Positions 34,741 through 44,424 of a stretch of 64,000 nucleotides of DNA are shown here, one piece after another (position 1 is the stretch's first letter; every line of letters starts with the position of its first letter). The position numbers and the translations under genes are program-made. Under the pieces are notes generated by a model. The model was not told where the DNA came from, searched no databases, and saw nothing but the letters and a program-made list of their open reading frames with translations. The stretch lies in assembly GCA_001683735.1 (NCBI GenBank), contig LUGG01000002.1, forward strand, positions 434,001 to 498,000, read 5' to 3'. Source of the stretch: Grifola frondosa (lineage: Eukaryota > Basidiomycota > Agaricomycetes > Polyporales > Grifolaceae).

Positions 34741-35671
34741 ATGATCCCTGTTTCAGAATACGCAATCGACAACACATCCCAAGCTGATGTTGATGGCCAG
34801 TGCGTATCCACAGTGCTCGCTTTTTTGTCACCAACTCACTTGTTTTCATTTCAGCGTCGTCCATGCTCCGTCGGCCTCCCAAGATGAAGAACCCAGCGAG
34901 GAGGCAGCTAAGGATGAGCTGACGAGTTTTACAGGTGCCCAAGTCGATCATATGGCTCATTCTTTAGATCAACTTGACGATTCATCGGTGTTATTCTGGG
35001 GCGATGAGGCCAAATGCTCTGACAGCGTGCACGAATTTCTATCTCAACAATTCTGTGAAGAGCACGATAATGCTGAGCACTCACAGCACTCGTCTTCTGC
35101 GGGAGTCGAGCACAATGGCCACTGTGGCACGACCTCTAGTCCTTGCTTAGAGCCACACCCCGGCGATCTTGGACAATGCTCTCCGTCAATAGTTGAGCTG
35201 GGTCACAGTGGCCCCGAGGATCCATTTGCGCATCCTTCTACCGAGCCAACTTCTTACGAGCCTGGCCACCAGCCTTCCTCCGTTATTGTCGCGAAGAGTC
35301 ACGTGGATCATGGCCACTCCACTCTCCCTTCCGTGTCCACGAGCATCGAGCGAAGAGATGGCGGTCCTGCGTCTCCACCTTCTAGAGTCTACCAGATTCA
35401 GGGTATTTCAGACCACCGATCTCTATCTAATTCGAGGGCGGGAGACGTTCGTGATTTCCCATCACTAACGACCATCCAGGAGCATCATCATGATTCAGGA
35501 CATCTCTCTACTCCCCCTCGTTGCCTGACTTGTATGTTTTTTCTTCACTTTACAATGTATAAACACGGTTCTGACTCCATCGACAGTAGTCCCCCTTCAT
35601 ATAGCTTACTAGATAATTTCGCTGGCTCTCAGGAATCGTACGAGAGCGAGTTATGGATGCATCGGATTTGA
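34741..35671 (+). CDS. Unknown Ser/His-rich acidic protein
   Basis: Exon 1 is 34741-34799 (MIPVSEYAIDNTSQADVDG). The 55-bp intron 34800-34854 has a good donor (GTGCGT) and a TTTTCATTTCAG acceptor. The frame is then open to 35671, about 290 codons. A possible further intron (GTATGT at 35532) would alter the C-terminus. The protein is rich in Ser, His and Glu, with repeated short His-containing motifs (LGHSGPEDP, ESHVDHGH-type), and has no known domain. Its 3' end overlaps by 19 bp the ATG proposed for the next gene, so these may instead be the first exons of that gene, although I could not find a splice that joins the frames cleanly. Confidence 0.45.
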
Positions 35672-36966
35672 ACTTCAAGTACACGTCGTCCTCTGGTAGC
35701 AGCGACCAATTTGACTCCCCGCATTCCAGGGAGCGATGTGTTGTCAGCATGCTCGATGCATATGATCGTGGACGCTATATCTTCCCTGATGGGTAAGCTC
35801 CCTCTTATCACAGCGGTTGTGCTATCGCTTGACACAGGTGCACTCTAACACCATCGGTAGAAACATGAATACATTGGAGATCCCAGGAAATTCCAAGACG
35901 ATAGCTACTCAATCCACAATTCTGATGCCAGCAAGCTCTCGACCAGCCATGAGGGCCTTCGAACGTCCGAAACAGCCTATGTTCCACGCGAATCAACAGT
36001 GAGTGTTCCGTTGCATAGGCTCTTCGCTGAAGTTGACGCATATCCCACTGGAATAGTGTGGCACCACCGGGTATCATGCAGCTTCCACCATCCAACGAAC
36101 CTTTCGTGTTACAAAACACCAGATATTTCCAGCCTCATCCTGGCGATGGACCCTTCCCATACCAAGCGGGTGCTGAATTTCCGTCTCAAATATCGGCACC
36201 TCCATTCATCAATCGCCGTCTTCCCATGCCGAGCGGCTCCCACCAGAATATGTTGACTGCATACTCAAGGATGCCATCATTCACACTGCTGCACCGCGGC
36301 GCTCTTTCGGGAGATCCCTCTGCGCCGATTCCACCAGTACCAGCGGTGTTGCCCGGGCGCTATCAACAAGCCTTCTACCAAACAGGGTCTCATATCGCAG
36401 TGCCTGGTCCTACTAGATATGCATTCCCAATGCAACCACCTTTCATGGATAACATCCCAGATCCGGCTGCATCCTGGTCTTCGAGACCGCTACAAAAGTC
36501 ACTGTCCTTTCATCCGTACCACAAGCCCGATACCTCAGGTTCGGACGAATCACATTTGTCTGATTTCCACATGGATCTCTGGTTGTCTGGTTACCACCTG
36601 GATCCCTCATCGCCCACAGATATAGTACGTTGCAGGTGGAAAGACTGTGTGGCTGAGATGGAGGCAAAAGACGTGGTCAATCACGTCATGAAAGTGCACT
36701 GTCGGAATGATGGATCCAACAAAATCCATTGCCTGTGGGTCAAATGTGGAAAGCAGCGGCAAAAGGGGAGTATGCACGGGCACGTACAAAATGTACATGT
36801 GGGCCTGGACCATGTCCGCTGCAAATTTTGTGGTTTGCGGACAAAGAAGACTAACAAGAGCCATGCGAAATCCTGTCTACGGAAGGTCATCTTCTACAAA
36901 CCGATTCGCGAACAAGTTGCGGGGTGGGCAGCTCCGGATGGGGCCTCAGAAGAAATTATTATATAG
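35653..36966 (+). CDS. Diverged fourth member of the local zinc-finger family, 395 aa
   Basis: Exons 35653-35792, 35861-35998 and 36057-36966 (introns of 68 and 58 bp, GTAAGC/TAG and GTGAGT/TAG) give a 395-aa frame. It has a short N-terminal exon, a Pro/Gln/Tyr-rich middle (PPGIMQLPPSNEPFV, PIPPVPAVLPGRY), then CRWKDC...NHVMKVH, CLWVKC...GHVQNVH and CKFC...HAKSC. These three fingers have the C-x4-C, C-x4-C, C-x2-C spacing and the H-x4-H, H-x4-H, H-x3-C closing seen in the 12-kb gene, but no fourth finger. Sequence identity outside the metal ligands is low, so it is an old paralogue and lies outside the recent repeats. Likely nucleic-acid binding. Confidence 0.72.
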
Positions 36967-38175
36967 CGATTTCGCCATTGTACACATACCTCACCCAATA
37001 TCAGTGTAGTGGCATGCGCTCTTCATCGTCTGCCGTATCATCGCGTGGTACTTAGGAACAGTCGTGAATTGGGTCGCCACGGTAAAATTGATGTATTGGT
37101 CCACAGGTGCTTCCTCCTCAAATTGACACACTTTGTACATATCAGCGTCGGCGTCCAGCGATGGGATGAGCGTGAGGCGAAGCGAACCAAGTTGCGTATC
37201 CGAACAACACCACCGAGAAACAAAAACAAAGGGAGTCGGACCGGAAAGGGGATTGGAACGAAGACTGCCGGAACCGGTTTCACGCTGGGAAGGTGGTCGA
37301 CAGAACTCAATATACTATACTCCAGAAGCATCGGTATTTGTGCAAAAAAAAAACTGGCAGGCATAGTCGGTAAACGAATAACTATTCTCTGGATTGCTGT
37401 TTCCGCTTCAGAACAGATCCCAGGAGCTCCCAAACCTATGATTGGAATATTACACCTCATCGCGGACTTGCACCTGTGGAGTTTAATCACTGATGTCGCT
37501 TATGCCAATTTGCCTGTTCTTCAGACAAGTCCATATTTCCCAACGTAAGGGCGTCGATGTAGAATGATGCGCCAGGATCATAAGTCGAAAGCAGAGAGCC
37601 GGTTACCGTGAGTTCATACTCGTTGCTCCCAAAGGGAGATAGTGGTGGGATCGATTCGAAGCTATTCGAAGCTGAAGACATTAGGAGGGCGAGCTACACA
37701 TATCATTTCACGGGCCCCTATAACAAGTGTTTCAAGCGGTCGATATTATCAGCGCGGGGGGTGGGGGGTAATCTCCTGTCGTACATCATCCTTCAGCAAG
37801 GTTCGTCCCAACTTGCGCTGGTCAAGTTATGGACATCCATGGTGTTCTGGTGGCTTTTTTTGGTATCAATGTAGGATATGTCGATGTCTGTCTTCCATGC
37901 CGGTGAGATTCGGACTGTGGTGCGACACAAGTATAGAGGCCGATTGTCTGCACAAAGGCAATTCGCAAAGCAGCGAGACAAGTCATCGAGATTGAATGCG
38001 GCGAACAACTCAAACGAAGATGATCACTTGTCTGGTTATGCTCGCTAGACCAATAGAATCACCAGAAAATCATGTAAGAGTAATTATGACAACGTCAAGC
38101 GTAGATGGGGAGATACTTCTTCAAGAAAGCCAACTGATATGCATTGTTGCCCGACAATATCACTACGTTTTGCGG
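36967..38175. other. 1.2 kb, possible gene remnant on the minus strand
   Basis: No complete gene. On the minus strand, 37487-37681 reads SFESIPPLSPFGSNEYELTV and GASFYIDALTLGN, and about 36995-37140 reads FEEEAPVDQYINFTVATQF. Both look like exons of a fungal single-pass surface protein, but I cannot join them through good splice sites. T-runs lie at 37345-37353 and 37857-37862. Confidence 0.35.
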
Positions 38176-39144
38176 CTATGATGGTGACGCCTCTTGTTTA
38201 GCAAGTAATCGCCTAGAAGAAGCACGATGTTAATATCATGATATCAGAGATGCGAGTTTCATAATACAATGGAGTTAAACATCGGGATTGTGCAGATATC
38301 GCATAGGTATGGACAGGGTACTCACTCTCTGGCGGCGAGAATCATGCGTGCTTTACGTTCTCGCAAGCTGGCTTCGCGTTTCTCTGCACTTTCCTCCCAT
38401 ATCGCTTTGCCGCCTGCATCCTCTGGCGCAATCCCGATGGATGAACCGGTTGCAAGACCTTGCAGATTATAACGAGTGAGTAGATTCTCCGCCTTAGCTT
38501 TGCCTTTTGCAGCTACGGGATTATAAGCGGAACTTGCAGATGCGGCGGATGCAGTTGGTTCTACGGCACGAGGATATAGGGTGTAATAAGCTGGTGGAGG
38601 CTAGGTTTACATCCAAACATCAGTGCTGACTGGTTGCTTATGGAAGAAGAAGGCGTACTGCAGGAAGGAATCCTCTCTCAAGAATCTTATTTGATGTATG
38701 TTCTACACTGCCTGTCCGAAGCAGATCATAACGTATGTTGTCACTAAAACAAGCAGACCCCCATCAAAGTGGACATCTATGATGAAAGGAATGAACTGAC
38801 CTCGGAATGTCTGGGAACATGTTATGTATAGTTTCGACCTAAAGTTGAATGATGAGATAGACCGGGTGGCATCAGTTGTGGCAATGATACCATTTCTGTT
38901 GTCACATTTTTCGGCCTGAAGCCCAAAACAGATGCATGCGACGGTTCTGATGGTGAGTCTTTACCTAAATGCATGCGAAAGAAACGCGAGGTGGCATTTG
39001 GAATAAACCAGGATACGTCCGGCACAAGAGAGAACAATCAGGTATGTGAATCTTGCAGAGGAGACAGTACGCACTCGAGGTTGCCCAGCGGACGATGAAG
39101 ACGACGACGGCAACGGCGACAAGAACGTTTACGACTTCTCCCAT
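38176..39144 (-). CDS. CUE-domain ER membrane protein (Cue1-like)
   Basis: Exons chain from ATG 39144. MGEVVNVLVAVAVVVFIVRW is an N-terminal membrane anchor. After an intron with a GTGCGT donor comes LGFRPKNVTTEM, then VETIHNMFPDIP, DNIRYDLLRTGSVEHTSNKI and LERGFLPAPPPAYYTLYP. The MFP and LL motifs mark a CUE (ubiquitin-binding) domain. The last 12 codons (ERLLAKQEASPS) follow a 123-bp intron (38213-38335). In total it is about 215 aa with a charged C-terminal region (EKREASLRERKARMILAARE). By family, such proteins recruit a ubiquitin-conjugating enzyme to the ER membrane for ER-associated degradation. It is divergently paired with the UBX gene 294 bp away. Confidence 0.85.
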
Positions 39145-39438
39145 ATCTTTCACCGCAGATTCGTTTCCTAGCTGAGCCCAAGTAAGAGTTTCGGTTCAAG
39201 AGAATCGCCCCAGACCATCATTTGTTGAAACGATTAATTTAGTCAGCAGGATAGTGACATATTTAACATCCTAATCTGGCATTACGGTGGCATGGGCGCT
39301 GTGTCCACTGCCCCAACAGCACACATACAAGTACACGTTGGGTACTGCAGTACCTGTGTTACACATCCTGTAATCTGGCCAACTAGCAGTAGACGACTCT
39401 TGCTGCTACGAACACTCATTCGACTTTCCCTCAAGAAT

Positions 39439-41905
39439 ATGGATACAGACGCTCTTTCTCAGTCACAGAAAGATGCTCTCTCCCAGCTGCAGACCCTGAC
39501 CAATGGCGGCGATGTGGAAGTTGCCAAATCTGTGTTAGAGAGTGTGGATTGGGATGTACAAGTGAGCTTCGCTCACTTATTTAAAGAGTCACTGTCCTCC
39601 ATCCGTATGTGGAGTCTTGTGAGGTATTGGATGTGCAGTGTCACACCTCCGTTCATGATTGTATTTTCTTGATACATATAACCGGACGTATAACCATCGG
39701 AGGGGACGGGCAGGCTCCTTTGAAACGTGGAACGTATCCTTGGAGTAGGTGAACTGACCAGCGACAGGTCAACCCATACCATCGTCGGGCAGTTTGCAAT
39801 CTGCGATACTTGCGACCGAAAGGGTGTTGTCCAGTTACTCTTTCTTCCACTATTGATCACTGTGGTTAGGTGGCTTTGGACCAGTAGTGCAAGTCACCTC
39901 AGATATCGTTCAGTTTTGACACTTGTCCTCTGTGTGCTTGCGACCAAATACTCACCTCTCCTGCATTGAATACAGCGCGCAGCTGAGGTCATTTTTGATA
40001 ATGTTCTTCCAGCCTCTAGTCCGGCAACGACCATGGACTCTAATGTGGAGACGTTTGAGCTCGATGACTCGGAACAAGGCTTATTCGGTGAACATCGGGC
40101 CGGACGCGAGTTCAGGCCTGTTGTGAGTGTCTACTTCGCGATTAATACAGTGTTAGAACTTGACTCTTTGCCATCTATGTGGAATAGGATGGCGGATTCT
40201 CCTCGGCACTCATCATTCGTCCTATTCGAGCCATCATCACTATCCTTGCTATCCCACTCTACCCGCTCTTCTCGTTGATTCGCTTTATACTCCGCTTCCT
40301 ACGCATTCCGCTTCCCAATTTCGCACCCTTCACCCTGTCCAGTCTGACGTTCCCGTACCGCTCGCTTGCTACTGGACCTGGCCGCGAAAGTAAGGCAATG
40401 GATCCTCGGAGCGTAGCAGAACGTTGGGTTCGTGAGCTGGAAGAAGAGACTGGTGCCGTCTGCATTGGCCGCGGCCACAGGAGCCGCTCAACCGGCGTTC
40501 TCGCAGAGAATGGGAACGGACATGGCGTGTCGTCTGGTGCGAACGCAAGTGCACCAGGACCATCAATGTTGACCGCAAGACCGGGCGCATGGGATCCGGA
40601 TGGACATGACGGAGAGGTTAAGTTCTTACCGGACTTCTTCTTGGGCAGTTATGAAGATTTCGCGAGGACATGTCAGAGGGATGCTACGATTGGATGTGTT
40701 ATACTTGTTAGCGAAGAGCACGACGATGTTGCTGAGTTCAAGAGGTACAATCTATTGCTAGTTATTTCCTGCCTCAACTAACTAATATGTTCGTCTACAG
40801 GAGCACATTGACGGATCCGACCTTCGTCCAGCTTATTCAGGATAACGGCATATTGGTCTGGGGTGGGGATATCAGGGATAGAGATACCTGGAGTGGTGAG
40901 TGGTGTCTGATTATCTCTTCTTATGTACTTATGTGTATTTGAATGACAGCATCGCAAAAACTTCAAGCAACTACCTATCCATTTGTCACCTTTATCGCAC
41001 TTCAACCTCGCCGTGCACCTGCTACTGCTAATGCGCCAGCTCCCATGCTCACCGTCCTGTCTCGTCACCAGGGCCCTGCGATACCTTCTACTTCTGCCCC
41101 TACCGCCGCACAGACCCTGACCACACACCTCAATGAACAACTTCTTCCTCGTGTCACAGCGTTCCTTATCCGCGTGCGTGCTCAAGCTTCGGAACGCGAG
41201 CGTGAACGAGCGTTGCGTGCAGAACAGGACCGTGCTTTTGAGCAGAGCAGGAAACGAGACAAGGAACGCGCGGAACAACGCGCACGCGAGGAGCGTCTGG
41301 CCCAGGAAGTTCTTCGACGTGCAGTGGAGGCGGAAGCACGTGCAATTGAGGAGCAGAGGGTCAAGGAGACAGAAGCCCGAGCCTGGCAAGCGCACAGGAT
41401 GGAGTGGCGGCGATGGGTCCGACGAGGACTCATGATGCGCGAGCCACGGCCCGGAGAAACAGGCAGGGGAAAGACGATGAGAGTTGGGGTAAGGATGCCA
41501 GATGGGAAGCGTTCTGTGCGGTTCTTTGGGGAGGGCGACGGGATTACTGCGCTCTACGCATATGTCGACTCGCTATTCATCGCCCCGGAGTTTATGCAAG
41601 ACGCCGATCCGCGTGAGCCTCCAAACGGCAACGCTGCGGGTGACGAAGGCTTGCTTGCTGAGATGGAGAAATCCGGTCGGACGCCTGAAAAGTGGTGGGG
41701 ATTCAAACTCGTGTTGGCATATCCCCGGAAGGATATTTCCTGGGAGGCTGAAAAGAGGCTCGGCGATGTGGAGGCGCTGAAAGGGGGCGGGCAAGTCGTT
41801 GTGGAGTTGGTCCCGGATTCGGTGGACGTGAAGGGCAAGCAGAAGCAGACCAAGGTAGATGTAGATGTCGACTCTGATGGCTACCATACGGAGGAGAGTG
41901 AATAG
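39439..41905 (+). CDS. UBX-domain ERAD adaptor, FAF2/UBXD8 (Ubx2) type
   Basis: Five exons: 39439-39561, 39976-40122, 40188-40744, 40801-40895 and 40950-41905, giving 625 aa. In order: a UBA-type N-terminus (TNGGDVEVAKSVLESVDWDV, then RAAEVIFDN), and a hydrophobic hairpin (IIRPIRAIITILAIPLYPLF, SLIRFILRFLRIPLPNF) that by family anchors in the ER or lipid-droplet membrane. A UAS thioredoxin-like domain follows (FFLGSYEDFARTCQRDA, NGILVWGGDI), then a long charged coiled coil (ASERERERALRAEQDRAFEQ onward). A C-terminal UBX domain begins TMRVGVRMPDGKRSVRFF and should bind Cdc48/p97. Intron 1 is 414 bp, several times longer than the others. Expected role: linking Cdc48 to ubiquitinated ER substrates. 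Confidence 0.92.
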
Positions 41906-42884
41906 ATGTGACGGCCGTGATCATCTAGTTCTCATGCTCATGGACTTTCATCTTACAATAGGTCTAGTAATGGATTTGAGTAATATTCTGCTGATACCCT
42001 CGCCTCGCGCTTGAGCTGGCTTGCTTATGTTATTCAAGTAAATTTTCTGGAAGTCATTACTTGGCATATATGCTTGCAATGTAGCATGGTTGAAGTCATC
42101 AACTCGACTGCCCATCATCCTCGGTTCAGTCATGTGCATGAAATGTCCTTCAGATACATGTACTTGATTGACATACGGTGGGCCGGCGCGCCGTGCAACT
42201 ATGTCACACCTCTTCACATCATTCGCAATAACTGGGCATCTCTCATACGTTACTCAGACAACCCAGACACTTGCGACCCATGTGCATGGATCATAAAGCC
42301 ATATCAAACGCCGTGGCCATACTCATGAGACCAATCATGATACACACCGACTCTTCAGACTACGAGTCACTGCTTCGCATGATGCGTTCCAGGATTTGAA
42401 TTACATACGATCATAATATACATCAGGTATTATCTGTTTAGTTGTAGAACTTTGATTCACTCGCCGTCCTTCAAGAAAAAATATGGAGACAAGACAAACC
42501 ATCGTGATCGTCTAACGTGCCTTCGAAGAATAATACATTGATGAATAGCATTTAAATGTCTGCGTACGCGCATACAATGGTAAAGCCTGAATGTTGGAGC
42601 GCATGAGCCTGTTGTCTGCAAAGAATGATGATGACACTTACCATATACCATTGAATTGAGATGTTCGACGTATTACATATTTTGTTGCAGATAAGCTATG
42701 CGAACTGAGGACAAGGGAATGATGACGACAGCCATCATTAGTTCTGCAAGACCAAACTGAGACGAACACAGTGATTAAGAATGGCTGGAAGGAGATTTGA
42801 GCGACGGTTTCAAAGATCCGTGGCTGAATTTGTGGAGCAGGCTCCTTGGACCCATCTCTGGTAGAAAAGAATCACGATTCGGGT
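41906..42884. other. 0.98 kb without a recognisable gene
   Basis: 3' flank of the UBX gene plus AT-rich intergenic sequence; no supported frame on either strand. Confidence 0.45.
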
Positions 42885-43834
42885 CTATGGACGGCAGAGG
42901 TTGGCTGCAGGTATGAGGTGAACTGCCCGGAAATTGCAGGCGAGAAGGGAGAGAGGAGACCCTTGGATAAACGAAATTTGAGTGGGAGACGGTGCATAGT
43001 AATCTTCCTGGGTTGTTCCGGATAGCGGGGGTAAGGAGATGTCAGGCTGTAAATCTGAGCTAGAGAACCTGCAGCGCCGGAGAAGAGGCTTCATAAAAAA
43101 TCGGAAAAATTAAATGTTACTAACCATTTCTTCCTTGTGCAAACAAATCACAAACCTGGGGTGATGATAGGGTTATAACTCGACTTTGCCGCACTCGACA
43201 AACTACAAGATAGAGTACTAGTCCAATGACCATCATGAACGTGCCGCTGACGAGAATCAATGTTGCAATCGAAATCGCCCCAGAGTCGTTGATAGTGATA
43301 AAAGAGGGTGTCAGAGTATCAGATGCTGTGCCATTGAGCACCGCACAGGATGAAGAGGACGATGATGCTGAGCAAGAAGGAAAGGGGAGGCCGGCTGAGT
43401 CTAGTCGCATAGTAAGGATGATTATCCGAGGTGTTCAAGCACATTCACACTCACTAGCTGAACTTTCTGCCAGAGCGGAATGCGGCGTATAAAAGCCAGT
43501 TGATGAAGTGGGAGTGTCGCTAGCGATTCCGACGCCATTGGTTTCAGAGGTGATGTTACTAATCTGGATAAACTGCGAGCTCTCAACCCTGTAATTTCCC
43601 AAAGGAGAACGTATCATACATCAGAAAATCTGCGAAGATCAGAAGATGATTAACATACGAAGATGCACGGCGTGTATTCGGGAGTGAGGTGACTGAATCT
43701 CCCTTGGTCGAATCTTCAGGGAAAGCATGCTCGCGAAATATCACAGTAGGTGAGATAGATCGAGCGGTTGCGTGTGTAGTTATCCAAAGTGCCACAACTG
43801 TGGCACTTGCACAGTATTGAGACGTTTGAAACAT
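42885..43834 (-). CDS. Single-pass membrane protein of unknown function
   Basis: Minus-strand exons chain from ATG 43834. MFQTSQYCASATVVALWITT resembles a signal peptide. Next, after GTATGT and GTGAGT introns, come Ser/Thr-rich sequence (ISNITSETNGVGIASDTPTS), a Ser/Cys run (PFPSCSASSSSSSCAVLNGT), and the transmembrane helix ISIATLILVSGTFMMVIGLV continuing LYLVVCRVRQSR. The tail ends in FSSSDLQPDISLPPLSGTTQ. The layout (secreted Ser/Thr-rich ectodomain, one helix, basic stop-transfer, cytoplasmic tail) matches many fungal cell-surface proteins, often glycosylated. The last splice is uncertain. Function unknown. Confidence 0.6.
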
Positions 43835-44424
43835 GAAGGAGGCTACACAAAGAACAGAAACTGAAGACGAGAGGTAGAAGTTTGACTCAATCGGTACGGA
43901 CGATGGATGTAGACTGCCAAGGCTACGCACCTTTTTATGCAGAACACGCCGTGTTCGCTGTTAGGATTCGGAGAGAAATTTAGCAGCAGGTACTCGGATT
44001 GAAGCTATAGAGAGGCCTGGACGCATGACACAATGACAGCTCATGAATTTCCACACATACAAGAAAACACGCAGTTCCCGGACATCCATCTACACATGTC
44101 CCTGGAAAAGTATCTGAGAAAGATATTCTCCGGAGAACATCCTGTTAGCCTGATGTGATGTATAAACGGAACTCAGATACATACCTCTCAGATAACCGTT
44201 ACATTATAAAAAGTTGTTACAGCAAAAGGTGACCGAACCTGAATAAGAGCCTACTTGAACAGTGAGCAATGAGACCCAAGCTTGGACCGGTAGGTTGGCG
44301 AGCGAGCTCCGAGTCCGATGATGAACGTAGCGCTAGTGCCACACACGCCTGATCGATCACGTGCGTGCTCCAGCATAACGACCTGGGACCTGTTTGTGCG
44401 TCTTCCTTCTCTCCCAACGCCTCC
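43835..44424. other. 0.59 kb divergent intergenic region
   Basis: Lies between the minus-strand membrane protein and the plus-strand calcineurin gene; promoter sequence only, no frame supported. Confidence 0.5.

Noticed and set aside
37009..37548. Overlapping 150-180-codon frames on both strands
   Set aside because: The plus and minus frames mirror each other and match nothing; only small minus-strand pieces look exon-like, recorded as a possible remnant.
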